A DNA stretch of 64,000 bases from Alcanivorax sp. (GCF_002726155.1 NZ_PBSH01000053.1:1-64000), one strand, 5' to 3'; positions 48,806 through 58,060 are shown, counted from the stretch's first letter. Notes: generated from the letters alone by a model not told the origin. Program-made: numbers and translations.

Positions 48806-51071
48806 TACCCTGCGGCGAATTGTTCAGGAAGTGAACAACGCAGCGGATATCCCCAGTGCGCTGGATTTGATGGCCAAGCGGGTTCGCGATGCCATGGGCA
48901 CGGAAGTGTGCTCCATCTATCTTCGTGACGAGGAAGAGCAGCGCTACATGCTGATGGCCTCGGAAGGGCTGAAGCAGGAAGCCGTGGGCAAGGTGAGTCT
49001 GGGCCTGTCGGAGGGGTTGGTGGGGCAGGTGGGCCTGCGCGAAGAACCTATCAACCTGGAAGACGCCTTTACCCATCCGAAATTCCATTATCTGGCAGAA
49101 ACCGGGGAAGATGCCTTCCATGCTTTCCTGGGTGTGCCGGTGATGCACCACGGTAAGGTGCTGGGTGTCATGGTGGTCCAGCAGCGCGATGTGCGCCGTT
49201 TCGACCAGAGCGAAGAAGCCTTTCTGGTGACCATCTCCGCCCAGCTGTCGGCGGTTATTGCCCATGCCCATGCCTCGGGTGTGCTGTTCGACCAGTTGGG
49301 TGGCAGCGGCGATTTGCCCAGTTTCTATGACGGCCTGCCCGGTTGCCCCGGCGCAGCCATTGGCCATGGCGTGTTGCTGTTTCCGGAGGCGGACCTGGCC
49401 TCCGTGCCGGATCGTGCCGTTGCTGATGTGAGCGACGAAATTTCCCGGCTGGACGATGCGCTGGTGCGTGTGCGTCAGGAAATCCGTGATCTGGCCGAGC
49501 GGGCCTCTCGCTCGCTGGGGGCGGAAGAGCAAGCGTTGTTTGATGTCTATCTGCGCATGCTGGATCGCCACGCTCTGCCAGCGGAAGTGATCGCCCAGAT
49601 CCGCGAAGGGCAGTGGGCCCAGGGCGCCTTGCGCACGGTGGTCGATGCCCATGTGCGTAATTTCGAAATGATGGATGACCCGTATCTGCGTGAGCGGGCG
49701 GCGGATGTGCGTGATCTGGGGCGTCGGGTGCTGGCGCAGCTGCAGAGCCAGACCCGGCGTCACGTCATCTTTCCCGACGAATGCATTTTGCTCGGCGAAG
49801 ATATTTCCGCGCCCATGCTGATGGAAGTGCCCCGTGAGCGGGTGCGCGGCATCGTTACCACCCGTGGCTCGCGCAACTCACATATGGCCATTGTCGCGCG
49901 GGCCATGGGGATTCCCACCGTGGTGGGCGCACAGAATCTGCCCCTCAAGCAAATGGACGACAAGGAAATCATCGTCGATGGTTTCCGGGGGCGGGTGGTG
50001 GCCAATGCCTCGCCGGAGCTCAAGCAACAGTTCCAGGAAATTATTGCCGAGGAAGAGAGCCTTCAGGCCGGCCTGGAAAAACTGCGCGATGAACCGGCGC
50101 AAACCCTGGACGGCTCGCGGATTAAATTGCAGGTAAATACCGGCCTGATGACTGACATCAATCGCTCGCTGGAGCGGGGTGCGGAAGGGGTGGGCCTGTA
50201 CCGGACGGAAATTCCGTTTATGGTCCGCGATCGTTTCCCGTCGGAAGAAGAGCAGCGGGTGATTTACCGCGAACAACTGGCGGCATTTGCTCCCCATTCG
50301 GTGACCATGCGTACCCTGGATATCGGCGGCGATAAATCCCTGAGTTACTTCCCTATTGAAGATGAAAACCCCTTCCTGGGTTGGCGCGGTATCCGTGTCA
50401 CCCTGGACCACCCGGAAATTTTCATGGTGCAGGTGCGTGCCATGATCAAGGCCAGCGAGGGGCTGAATAATCTGCGCATCATGTTGCCCATGATCACCAG
50501 CGTGATTGAGGCGGAAGAAGCGCAGCATTTGATTCACCGTGCCTGGCTGGAGGTGCGGGACGAAGGGCTGGATGTGTCCATGCCGCCAGTGGGCGTGATG
50601 ATCGAAGTGCCGGCGTCGGTATATCAGGCCCGGGCACTGGCTCAGCGGGTGGATTTTTTGTCCGTGGGCACCAATGACCTGACCCAGTATTTGTTGGCGG
50701 TGGACCGTAACAATCGCCAGGTGGCGGCGCTTTATAACTCCTATCACCCGGCGGTGCTGCATGCGCTGCTGCACGTGGTGGAACAGGCTCGCGAAGAAGA
50801 CACGCCGGTGTCAGTTTGTGGCGAGATGGCAGGGGAGCCCAGCGCGGCCTTGCTGTTGATGGCCATGGGCGTGGACGTGCTCTCCATGAATGCATCCAAC
50901 CTGTTGAAAGTGAAAGCCGCTATTCGTCAGGTGAATATCAGCTTTGTCCGCCGTCTTCTCAATGAAGTGCTGGCCATGGATAACGGCGAGGTGATTGCCT
51001 CTTACGTGGACTTGCAACTCACCAAGGCCGGGCTGGGCGATTTGTTGCGCAATCGCAAGGTATTGTCCTGA
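48798..51071 (+). CDS. ptsP: nitrogen PTS enzyme I (PtsP, EI-Ntr)
   Basis: A 757-residue PEP-protein phosphotransferase. An N-terminal GAF domain occupies about residues 1-160 (SALDLMAKRVRDAMGTEVCSIYL). The PTS domains follow, with phospho-His362 in GSRNSHMAIVARAMGIP. The PEP-binding barrel includes GAEGVGLYRTE, LDIGGDK, LRIMLPMI and VCGEMAGEP. It phosphorylates the NPr/EIIA-Ntr chain, linking nitrogen and potassium status. It is coupled to rppH by overlap. Confidence 0.95.
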   Translation: MLDTLRRIVQEVNNAADIPSALDLMAKRVRDAMGTEVCSIYLRDEEEQRYMLMASEGLKQEAVGKVSLGLSEGLVGQVGLREEPINLEDAFTHPKFHYLAETGEDAFHAFLGVPVMHHGKVLGVMVVQQRDVRRFDQSEEAFLVTISAQLSAVIAHAHASGVLFDQLGGSGDLPSFYDGLPGCPGAAIGHGVLLFPEADLASVPDRAVADVSDEISRLDDALVRVRQEIRDLAERASRSLGAEEQALFDVYLRMLDRHALPAEVIAQIREGQWAQGALRTVVDAHVRNFEMMDDPYLRERAADVRDLGRRVLAQLQSQTRRHVIFPDECILLGEDISAPMLMEVPRERVRGIVTTRGSRNSHMAIVARAMGIPTVVGAQNLPLKQMDDKEIIVDGFRGRVVANASPELKQQFQEIIAEEESLQAGLEKLRDEPAQTLDGSRIKLQVNTGLMTDINRSLERGAEGVGLYRTEIPFMVRDRFPSEEEQRVIYREQLAAFAPHSVTMRTLDIGGDKSLSYFPIEDENPFLGWRGIRVTLDHPEIFMVQVRAMIKASEGLNNLRIMLPMITSVIEAEEAQHLIHRAWLEVRDEGLDVSMPPVGVMIEVPASVYQARALAQRVDFLSVGTNDLTQYLLAVDRNNRQVAALYNSYHPAVLHALLHVVEQAREEDTPVSVCGEMAGEPSAALLLMAMGVDVLSMNASNLLKVKAAIRQVNISFVRRLLNEVLAMDNGEVIASYVDLQLTKAGLGDLLRNRKVLS

Positions 51072-51126
51072 CACGAATATGGACCGTGTCGGCGTTAAAA
51101 CAATAAAAGTTAACCGGGAGAGAGTC

Positions 51127-52560
51127 ATGAAGCGCGCGTTCTTGTTGATCGTGGTGGCGTTGCTTGTGTTGCTGGCGGTGCTGTTGTTCAACACCTTGAA
51201 GGTAAAAGAACCCAGCGAAACGGTTATCCCTCTGCCGGTTTTTGAATCTGCATTGAACGAATCCGAGATGACGGCACGTCTCTCCCGTGCCCTGCGATTT
51301 GCTACTTTGCCGAATCAGCCGCAAGCCTTTGATGGCTTCCATGATTTCCTGCGCCAGTCTTTCCCGTTGAGCCATGAGGCGCTCACGCTGAAAACCTTTG
51401 GTCACAGCCTGCTTTACCACTGGGACTCCGGCAATGATTGTGTGCCTGTCTTGCTGTTGGCCCATCAGGATGTGGTGCCGGTGTCGTCCCCGGATGCCTG
51501 GGAACACCCGCCTTTCGCCGGCGTGGTGGATTCACAGTTTGTCTGGGGCCGTGGTGCCATGGATGACAAGGGCAGCCTGATGGCGATCCTGGAAGCCACC
51601 GAAGCCTTGCTGGCGGAAGGTCGCACGCCGGCCTGTGACGTCTGGCTGGCGTTCGGTCACGATGAAGAAACCGGTGGCAGTGAAGGCGCCAGCCGCATGG
51701 CGGACTGGATGGCAGAGCAGGATCTGCGGTTCGGCATGGTATTGGATGAGGGCGGCATGATGTTGCCCGGCAGCACCTTGGGCATTGAGCAGCCGGTGGC
51801 GCTGATCGGCATTGCCGAGAAAGGCTACATGACCGTGACTCTGGAAGCCCGCGCGGAACCAGGGCATTCCTCCCGCCCGCCAGCGAAAACGGCGGTGGGG
51901 GATCTGGCCAGCGCGATTGCGGCCTTGCAGGATAATCCTCGCCCTGCCGGGTTGAGCGAGCCTACCCGCAAAATGCTGCAGCAAGTCGCGCCGTACCAGC
52001 CGTTTGCCCAGCGAATGGTGTTTGCCAATCTGTGGTTGTTTGAGCCGTTAATTGTGAAGCAGTTATCCGGCAAACCGGAAACCAATGCCCTGGTTCGCAC
52101 CACCATGTCACCCACGCTGTTGCGTGCCGGGGTAAAGGATAATGTACTCCCCGCCACTGCCGAAGCGACCATCAACTTCCGCCTGGCGCCGGGGGAAAGC
52201 CGTGAATCCTTGCTGGCCTATCTGGAAGAGCAGTTGCCGGATTCGATTACCGTGACGCCCCTGGACACCTTTCTGTCTGACCCGTCACCGACCAGTGAGA
52301 TTCCTTCCCCTGCCTTTGAGCGTTTGGCGGGCCTTGCGAGGTCACTGCCGGAGCAACCGGTGGTGGCGCCTTTCCTGCTGATCGCCGGCACGGATGCGCG
52401 CCATTATCAGGCCGTGTCCGATCAGATTTTCCGCTTTATGCCTGTTGCCCTGAGTCAAGACGACTTGCCACGCTTCCATGGCCACAACGAACGCCTGTCC
52501 AGAGAGCAGTACCCGCGGATGGTGCGTTTTTATGCCGGGGTGATGTTGGGCGAGGAGTAA
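51127..52560 (+). CDS. M20 family metallopeptidase, membrane-anchored
   Basis: A 477-residue M20 peptidase. An N-terminal hydrophobic segment (FLLIVVALLVLLAVLLFNT) anchors or exports it. The zinc site residues are in LLLAHQDVVPV, GRGAMDDKGSL, and the general-base segment FGHDEETGGSEGA, with a C-terminal His in RFHGHNERLS. The overall layout matches carboxypeptidase PM20D1/CPS1-like enzymes, so hydrolysis of N-acyl amino acids or peptides is likely. GGGAGAG precedes the ATG. The frame before 51127 overlaps ptsP and is excluded. Confidence 0.88.
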   Translation: MKRAFLLIVVALLVLLAVLLFNTLKVKEPSETVIPLPVFESALNESEMTARLSRALRFATLPNQPQAFDGFHDFLRQSFPLSHEALTLKTFGHSLLYHWDSGNDCVPVLLLAHQDVVPVSSPDAWEHPPFAGVVDSQFVWGRGAMDDKGSLMAILEATEALLAEGRTPACDVWLAFGHDEETGGSEGASRMADWMAEQDLRFGMVLDEGGMMLPGSTLGIEQPVALIGIAEKGYMTVTLEARAEPGHSSRPPAKTAVGDLASAIAALQDNPRPAGLSEPTRKMLQQVAPYQPFAQRMVFANLWLFEPLIVKQLSGKPETNALVRTTMSPTLLRAGVKDNVLPATAEATINFRLAPGESRESLLAYLEEQLPDSITVTPLDTFLSDPSPTSEIPSPAFERLAGLARSLPEQPVVAPFLLIAGTDARHYQAVSDQIFRFMPVALSQDDLPRFHGHNERLSREQYPRMVRFYAGVMLGEE

Positions 52561-52595
52561 GGGCCGGCCTGCAACAAGGTTTTCCCAGACAGCGG

Positions 52596-53369
52596 TTAAG
52601 CGTTGCTGAAGCTGCAATTCGGGTGGCCGGCGGCGTGGCCGTCCGGTTGCCACACTTGTTCCAGCATTTGCGGCCCCTGATCACGGTCCAGAATCACCGC
52701 GCTGCTGGCGCGGGTGCCGTAGGTTTCCGACTGGATAAAGACGGGCGCCACCAGCCGCTCAAGATCCATCCCCACACCGGTGTCGGGTAGTTCGCTGTCG
52801 CTGGGTTGATAATGATCGTTAACCACCTGCAGTAGCTGCTCCAGACTCCCGCCTGCGGCGGTGGCGTCGGCCAGGTTCTGTTTGGCGCGTTCTACCTTGG
52901 GCCAGGGATCGTCCAGCAGGCCATTGCTGAGGCCGTGAATGCCGGGCTGGACCGCCTGCGGCGCCGCGCCACGGTTGCCCAGATACCACAGGCTGTCGTG
53001 GCTGGTGTCTGCGCTCACGGTGCCCACCAGCAGGTTGAAGGCGCCGTAGTGATGCTGCTCTTCTGCGAGGCTGTGGCTGAACTGTTCCGGGGTTTGTGCC
53101 CCTTCCAGAAAGGCGAAAGGCAGTAGGCCCCGGGAGCGTTCACCGGGTTGGCGGTCAGTGATGGGCTCGCGGTAGTTGGTGACGACGGCGAAGCGACCAT
53201 TACGGTGGATGCCCAGCCAGGTGCCGCCGGCGGTCAGGTCCAGCCCACAGAAAATGTCGCCGCGCCAGCGCGCCGCTTCCGCCGGCCGTGCATGAAACTC
53301 ATCCCGGTTCGCTGCTACTTTCAATGGTGTGTTTGATCCAGGCTGCCAGTCGAGCAGAACAATGCACAT
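52596..53369 (-). CDS. NRDE (TANGO2-like) family protein
   Basis: A 257-residue protein beginning MCIVLLDWQPGSN with VAANRDEFHARP at residues about 18-30, the NRDE signature that names the family. GGTWLGIHRNGRFAVVTNYREP and SRGLLPFAFL follow, with YGPFNLL-like YGAFNLLVG and GLSNGLLDDPWPKVERA. The N-terminal Cys2 could act as an Ntn-type nucleophile. Its eukaryotic relative TANGO2 has been tied to lipid or heme handling; no activity is assigned here. AAGGAAAACCC precedes the ATG. Confidence 0.9.
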   Translation of the reverse strand: MCIVLLDWQPGSNTPLKVAANRDEFHARPAEAARWRGDIFCGLDLTAGGTWLGIHRNGRFAVVTNYREPITDRQPGERSRGLLPFAFLEGAQTPEQFSHSLAEEQHHYGAFNLLVGTVSADTSHDSLWYLGNRGAAPQAVQPGIHGLSNGLLDDPWPKVERAKQNLADATAAGGSLEQLLQVVNDHYQPSDSELPDTGVGMDLERLVAPVFIQSETYGTRASSAVILDRDQGPQMLEQVWQPDGHAAGHPNCSFSNA

Positions 53370-53538
53370 GGGTTTTCCTTCTTTTGTCTCTCGCACGCCT
53401 GACGCCACCAACACGGCTGGGTTGTTGTTCCAATGATTGGGGCCCTGACGGGGTTCAGCGTCAGGCCTCGAGCGTCCGGCGTCCGGCATTCACCCGTGCT
53501 AGCATACCTGCCTTGCCGCGAGTTGTGTTGGAGAGGTT

Positions 53539-54342
53539 GTGCTGGAACTGTTTCTGATCTGTCTGGGGGTTGGTGTGGGCGCTGGCCTGCTGGCCGGGGC
53601 GCTCGGATTGGGTGGGGGCGTGGTCATCGTGCCGGCCCTGATTTTTCTGTTTCACGGCCTGGGATTTCCCGATGAGCTGGTTGCCAAGATGGCGGTGGCC
53701 ACGTCCTTGAGTACCATCATCATTACCTCTATCAGCGCGGTGCGCACGCATCACAAGGCCGGCTTCGTGCGCTGGCCGGTGGCATTGCGTTTGGGGGTAG
53801 GCATTGTGCTGGGGGCCTTCGCCGGGGCATTCATTGCCGATGCCATGAAAGGGGAACTGTTGACCCGCTTGTTCGGTCTGTTTGCCATGTTGATTGCCCT
53901 GCAGATGTTGCTGGTGGGGCGTAAAACGGTGGATGAAAGCCTGCCGCAACGGGTGCCCGGGGCGCCGGGGCTGGGATTGGCTGGACTGCTGATCGGAACC
54001 GGTTCCGCCATTTTCGGTATCGGCGGTGGCTCGTTGACGGTGCCGTTTCTGAGCTGGTGCCGGTTGAAAATGCAGGAAGCCGTGGCCATTTCCTCTGCCT
54101 GTGGGCTGCCGATTGCGATTGCCGGCACACTGGGGTTTGCGGTGGCGGGCTGGAATGAGCAGCACTTGCCGGATGGGGCGCTGGGCTATGTGTTTTTGCC
54201 TGCCACAGCCGGTATAGTGCTCACCAGCTTCCCGTTTGCGCGCTTGAGTGCGCGGCTCAGCCACCGGCTGCCGTCCGCCACCTTGAAAAAGGTCTTCGCT
54301 CTGGTGCTTTTTGTGCTTGGCCTCAAACTGGCTTTTGGATAA
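53539..54342 (+). CDS. TauE/SafE family membrane transporter
   Basis: A 267-residue TauE/SafE protein with about eight membrane helices. The two homologous halves begin LLAGALGLGGGVVIVPALIF and TGSAIFGIGGGSLTVPFLSW, each with the G-x-G-G-G family motif. Predicted substrates are sulfite or organosulfonates, but the family is broad. It starts at GTG with GAGAGG upstream. Six bases separate it from lgt, so it may be co-transcribed with lgt-thyA. Confidence 0.9.
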   Translation: MLELFLICLGVGVGAGLLAGALGLGGGVVIVPALIFLFHGLGFPDELVAKMAVATSLSTIIITSISAVRTHHKAGFVRWPVALRLGVGIVLGAFAGAFIADAMKGELLTRLFGLFAMLIALQMLLVGRKTVDESLPQRVPGAPGLGLAGLLIGTGSAIFGIGGGSLTVPFLSWCRLKMQEAVAISSACGLPIAIAGTLGFAVAGWNEQHLPDGALGYVFLPATAGIVLTSFPFARLSARLSHRLPSATLKKVFALVLFVLGLKLAFG

Positions 54343-54348
54343 CAACCT

Positions 54349-55146
54349 ATGGAATTCCCGCAGATCGACCCGGTGGCGTTCGCCCTCGGCCCCCTGAAAG
54401 TGCACTGGTACGGCCTGATGTATATGTTCGGTTTTGCTGCGGCCTGGTTGCTGGGCATGTACCGGGCGAAGCAGCCCCATTCCGGCTGGACCAAGGATCA
54501 GGTGGGCGATCTGGTGTTTTACGGTGCCATGGGCGTGATCGTCGGTGGCCGGCTTGGCTACGTGTTCTTCTATAATATCGACAAGTTCCTGGCTGACCCT
54601 CTGTGGCTGTTTGCGGTGTGGACCGGGGGCATGAGTTTCCACGGTGGCGCCATCGGGGTGCTAGTGGCCTTCTGGCTGTTCGCCCGGAAAACCGGCAAAC
54701 GGTATTTTCAGGTGGCGGATTTCATGGTGCCCATGGTGCCCATCGGGTTGGCCACAGGCCGCTTCGGTAATTTCATGAATGCTGAGCTGTGGGGCCGCGC
54801 CAGTGATGCCCCCTGGGCCATGGTGTTTCCCACCGATCCGCTGCAGATCGCGCGGCATCCTTCCCAGCTGTACGAGATGATGCTGGAAGGTGTGGTGCTG
54901 TTTCTGGTGTTGTGGGTGTATTCGGCCAAACCTCGCCCGGCGGGGGCGGTGACGGCCCTGTTCGGTATCGGTTATGGCTGCGCACGCACCTTTGTGGAAT
55001 TCTTCCGGGAGCCGGACGCCCACATCGGTTATCTGGCTGGCGGCTGGTTAACCATGGGTATGCTGCTGAGCATCCCGATGATTATTCTCGGTATTGCCAT
55101 GCTGGTTTGGGCGTATCGAAACGATGAGCGAGGAGTGAAGCCATGA
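54349..55146 (+). CDS. lgt: prolipoprotein diacylglyceryl transferase
   Basis: A 265-residue inner-membrane enzyme that adds diacylglycerol to lipobox cysteines. It has WYGLMYMFGF, the catalytic-region VWTGGMSFHGGAIG (H-G-G), and the signature GRFGNFMNAELWGR. YEMMLEGVVLF and ARTFVEFFREPD complete the core. It serves the several lipoproteins in this window. Its stop overlaps the thyA start (ATGA). Confidence 0.95.
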   Translation: MEFPQIDPVAFALGPLKVHWYGLMYMFGFAAAWLLGMYRAKQPHSGWTKDQVGDLVFYGAMGVIVGGRLGYVFFYNIDKFLADPLWLFAVWTGGMSFHGGAIGVLVAFWLFARKTGKRYFQVADFMVPMVPIGLATGRFGNFMNAELWGRASDAPWAMVFPTDPLQIARHPSQLYEMMLEGVVLFLVLWVYSAKPRPAGAVTALFGIGYGCARTFVEFFREPDAHIGYLAGGWLTMGMLLSIPMIILGIAMLVWAYRNDERGVKP

Positions 55147-55976
55147 AGCAATATCTTGATCTGCTTCGTCACGTCCGCGAGAACGGCATCTATAAGGAAG
55201 ACCGTACCGGTACCGGCACCTATGCGGTGTTTGGCTATCAGATGCGTTACGACCTGAGCCAGGGTTTTCCCATGCTCACCACCAAGAAGCTGCACCTGCG
55301 CTCGATTATTCATGAGCTGCTGTGGTTCCTGTCCGGTGATACCAATATCCGCTACCTGAAAGAAAACGGGGTATCCATCTGGGATGGCTGGGCGACCCCT
55401 GAGGGCGAGCTGGGCCCGGTTTATGGTGAGCAGTGGCGTAGCTGGAAAACCCCGGATGGCACAGTGATTGACCAGATCAGCGAGGTGCTGGAAGAAATCA
55501 AGCGCAACCCGGACTCCCGACGCCTGGTGGTCAGCGCCTGGAACCCGGCGGTATTGCCGGACCCGTCCATTTCGCCGGATGCCAATGCCGCCGCGGGCAA
55601 GCAGGCGTTGCCGCCGTGCCACTGCCTGTTCCAGTTCTATGTGGCCGACGGCAAGCTCAGCTGTCAGTTGTATCAGCGCAGCGGGGATATTTTCCTGGGG
55701 GTGCCGTTCAACATCGCCTCCTATGCGCTGCTGACGTTGATGATGGCGCAGGTGTGTGACCTCCAGCCGGGCGACTTTGTTCACACCTTGGGCGATGCGC
55801 ACCTGTACTCCAACCACCTGGAGCAGGCCGACACCCAGCTGGCCCGCACGCCCGGCCCGCTGCCGACAATGACGCTGAACCCGGCGGTGAAAGATTTGTT
55901 TGCCTTTACCTTTGACGATTTCACCGTCAGCAATTACGAACCCGCCGCGCACATCAAGGCGCCGGTGGCGATTTAA
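55143..55976 (+). CDS. thyA: thymidylate synthase
   Basis: A 277-residue ThyA converting dUMP to dTMP. Motifs are EDRTGTGT, GDTNIRYLKENG, PVYGEQWR, RRLVVSAWNP, the catalytic cysteine in LPPCHCLFQFYV, and ending IKAPVAI. A loop of about 13 extra residues (PSISPDANAAAGKQ) sits just before the catalytic cysteine compared with E. coli ThyA. It is coupled to lgt, and folA follows after heptad element H. Confidence 0.96.
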   Translation: MKQYLDLLRHVRENGIYKEDRTGTGTYAVFGYQMRYDLSQGFPMLTTKKLHLRSIIHELLWFLSGDTNIRYLKENGVSIWDGWATPEGELGPVYGEQWRSWKTPDGTVIDQISEVLEEIKRNPDSRRLVVSAWNPAVLPDPSISPDANAAAGKQALPPCHCLFQFYVADGKLSCQLYQRSGDIFLGVPFNIASYALLTLMMAQVCDLQPGDFVHTLGDAHLYSNHLEQADTQLARTPGPLPTMTLNPAVKDLFAFTFDDFTVSNYEPAAHIKAPVAI

Positions 55977-55979
55977 GAG

Positions 55980-56045
55980 ACGCCTCACGCTTCACGCAAC
56001 ACGCCAGCACGCGTGAGGCATGAAGCGTGTTGCCTGCTGCGAGGT
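55980..56045. repeat. heptad inverted-array element H (GCGT type, almost no core)
   Basis: Left arm: ACGCNNN units at 55980, 55987, 55994 and 56001 (ACGCCTC, ACGCTTC, ACGCAAC, ACGCCAG). Right arm: GCGTGAG, GCATGAA, GCGTGTT and GCCTGCT at 56011, 56018, 56025 and 56032. In register these read GTTGCGT and GAAGCGT, one base from the GTTGCGA and GAAGCGA units of elements A-D. Located between thyA and folA. Confidence 0.82.
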
Positions 56046-56049
56046 TTAA

Positions 56050-56559
56050 ATGTCCATTCGTCTTTCCATGATGGTCGCCAAGGCCAGCAACAATGTGATC
56101 GGTCGCGACAACAAGCTGCCCTGGTATCTGCCCAATGACCTGAAGTACTTCAAGCAGGTGACGTTTGGCAAGCCAGTGATCATGGGCCGCAAGACCTGGG
56201 AATCATTGAAGGGGCCGCTGCCCGGGCGCACCAATATCGTGATTACCCGCCAGCCGGATTATCAGGCTGAGGGCGCCAAGGTGGTGGCCACCGTGGGTGA
56301 CGCCATCACCATGGCAGAGAATGTGGCGTTCATTGAAGGACAGGAAGAAGCGGTGATTATGGGCGGGGCCGAAATCTATGCGCTGGCGCTGCCGCAGACC
56401 GAAAGGCTCTATCTCACCGAGGTTCACGCTGACGTGGACGGGGACACCTTTTTCCCGGAATACGACAGATCTGAATGGAAAGAGATTGGCCGCGAAGATT
56501 TCGCCGCCGAAGGCCCGAATCCCTACGACTATTCCTTCGTGGTCTACGAGAGGAAATGA
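56050..56559 (+). CDS. folA: dihydrofolate reductase
   Basis: A 169-residue DHFR regenerating tetrahydrofolate, functionally paired with thyA. It shows VIGRDNKLPWYLPNDLKYFK with the active-site acid, GKPVIMGRKTWESLKGPLPGR (NADPH site), TRQPDY, and VIMGGAEIYALALP. GAGG at the edge of repeat H is the nearest ribosome-site candidate. The last A of its TGA stop is the first base of element G. Confidence 0.95.
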   Translation: MSIRLSMMVAKASNNVIGRDNKLPWYLPNDLKYFKQVTFGKPVIMGRKTWESLKGPLPGRTNIVITRQPDYQAEGAKVVATVGDAITMAENVAFIEGQEEAVIMGGAEIYALALPQTERLYLTEVHADVDGDTFFPEYDRSEWKEIGREDFAAEGPNPYDYSFVVYERK

Positions 56560-56745
56560 GTTCAAAGTTGAAAGTGTAACGATCAAACGCGTTGAAGGTT
56601 GGGGCATACCCCTAACCGAAAAAGGCCGCGCCCGGAATCAGGACGTGGCCTTTTTTTTGGGGCTTTCCGTTTCAGCAAATGTCATCTTTCGCGTGCAGCC
56701 ATACAGGCGGACGCGGCTTTCCTTTTCAACTTTCAGTTTGTAACT
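56559..56745. repeat. heptad inverted-array element G with internal terminator
   Basis: Left arm: AGTTCAA, AGTTGAA, AGTGTAA and CGATCAA at 56559, 56566, 56573 and 56580. Right arm: TTCAACT, TTCAGTT and TGTAACT at 56725, 56732 and 56739. The 138-bp core holds a GGTTGGGGCATACCCCTAAC hairpin and a strong terminator. It is convergent between folA and the OsmC-like gene. Confidence 0.8.
56619..56658 (+). terminator. rho-independent terminator within element G
   Basis: AAAAAGGCCGCG pairs with CGTGGCCTTTTT (one mismatch), followed by more T residues (eight in all). Confidence 0.88.
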
Positions 56746-56749
56746 GCTG

Positions 56750-57172
56750 TTACTGGCGCGGTTCGATCCGAATCTCACTTCTCACTGACTGGGCGATAAA
56801 GCATTTTTCGTGGGCGCGCTGGTGAAGAGCCTGGATTTTGGCGATGTCCGGTTGCTCGCCATTAAAGGTGGCTAGCGGTTGTAGCACCATGGTTTGCATA
56901 TAGATCTTTGCCTGGTCGTTTTGCCCGAGCACACCCTGGGGGTCGTCATCGTAGCTGGCCACTGACAACCCTTCGCGGGCTGCTTCGGTGAGGAACGAGA
57001 GCAGGTGGCAGCTGGCCAGGGCAGCCAGGAAGGCTTCTTCCGGTTCCATGAATTCCTGATGGCCGTGATGGCCATCGACCACGCGCACTTCATTGCCGTC
57101 TGCAAGGTGCCAGAGGTAATGCTCCTGATCGCCGTGGGCGGTCCAGCTTAAATGCATGGTGTGTTGTGGCAC
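56750..57172 (-). CDS. OsmC family peroxidase-like protein
   Basis: A 140-residue OsmC/Ohr superfamily protein. The two reactive cysteines are in LAALASCHLLSFL near residue 55 and HEKCFIAQSV near residue 125. FMEPEEAFLAALASCH is the typical helix. The group looks closer to OsmC-like stress proteins than to Ohr, since the Ohr-specific segments are missing. It probably reduces organic hydroperoxides. The start is GTG at 57172 with GGGGAA upstream. Confidence 0.85.
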   Translation of the reverse strand: MPQHTMHLSWTAHGDQEHYLWHLADGNEVRVVDGHHGHQEFMEPEEAFLAALASCHLLSFLTEAAREGLSVASYDDDPQGVLGQNDQAKIYMQTMVLQPLATFNGEQPDIAKIQALHQRAHEKCFIAQSVRSEIRIEPRQ

Positions 57173-57288
57173 GAAATTTCCCCGGTTGATGCGTCGTTAG
57201 CAGGTTGTTCCCAGCACCTGTCAGGGCAGTATGCCATCAAAATGGCCGCTTGCCATGACGACTTGGGTCCAGCGCCGCTATCTCGCCG

Positions 57289-57981
57289 TCAGGCGGCCCT
57301 GGAAGGGCCGTCGGGCTGGCTTAAGGACCAGTAACGGAACACAGCAATATTCACCAGAGCGCTCATCAGCGATACCGGCAGAGCGGCCAGTAACGAGGCG
57401 GCGGTGGTATGGCTGACCACACCCAGGATAGCGCTGGCGACCAGGCTGCTCATCATCAGGTAGGCGAGGAATACCAGTACCAGGATTAGTAGAAGCGGCC
57501 ATTGCTGTGATTGTGTCATCCGGAAGGACTGGCGCAGGGCTTCTATGGGGTTTTGTTGTTTGAGGATCACCAGAAGAGGGGCGTAACACAGGCGGGTATA
57601 GACCCATACCGCCGGGAAGAACAGGGCCATCCAGCCCAGTGACACGCCAACCGCCATCAATGCATAGGTAAGGAGCAGGGGCGGGTAGACCAGTAACGCC
57701 GGCGCCGTACAGGCGAGCAGCCCGCGTGGTTTCCCGTTGCTGCTGGCGGACAGCTGTACATAGAGCGCGCCTTCGGCCAGGGGGCGTACCAACAAAATAA
57801 TGGCCAGGCTAATGCCGCTGAATTGCAGGGCCGCCCCTTCGGTTTCCGGTAGCACGAACGATGGGCCGAAGACCCATTGGGTGGCTTCAGTAATCAGTGC
57901 AAAGGGTGCGGTGACCAGAAACAGCGGGCCAAGGTGCCGCCACCAGAAGATGAAAATTTCGCGAAAACGGTGTCCGATCAT
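57289..57981 (-). CDS. multi-helix membrane protein, YciC-like
   Basis: A 230-residue inner-membrane protein with about six helices (LGPLFLVTAPFALI, ISLAIILLVRPLAEGALYV, LLVYPPLLLTYALMAVGVSLGW, LLLILVLVFLAYLMM, AASLLAALPVSLMSALVNIAVF). The basic N-terminus RFREIFIFWWRHLGPL and the KQQNPIEALRQSFRMTQ loop recall the YciC (UPF0259) group. Function unknown. It is 79 bp downstream of the DUF6231 gene. Confidence 0.65.
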   Translation of the reverse strand: MIGHRFREIFIFWWRHLGPLFLVTAPFALITEATQWVFGPSFVLPETEGAALQFSGISLAIILLVRPLAEGALYVQLSASSNGKPRGLLACTAPALLVYPPLLLTYALMAVGVSLGWMALFFPAVWVYTRLCYAPLLVILKQQNPIEALRQSFRMTQSQQWPLLLILVLVFLAYLMMSSLVASAILGVVSHTTAASLLAALPVSLMSALVNIAVFRYWSLSQPDGPSRAA

Positions 57982-58060
57982 GGTGAGCCATCAATTCAGT
58001 CGACGGCGCAACCATACGACAGCGCTGCGTCCATTTCCAGAACGCAGCGCCCTGCTGGGG

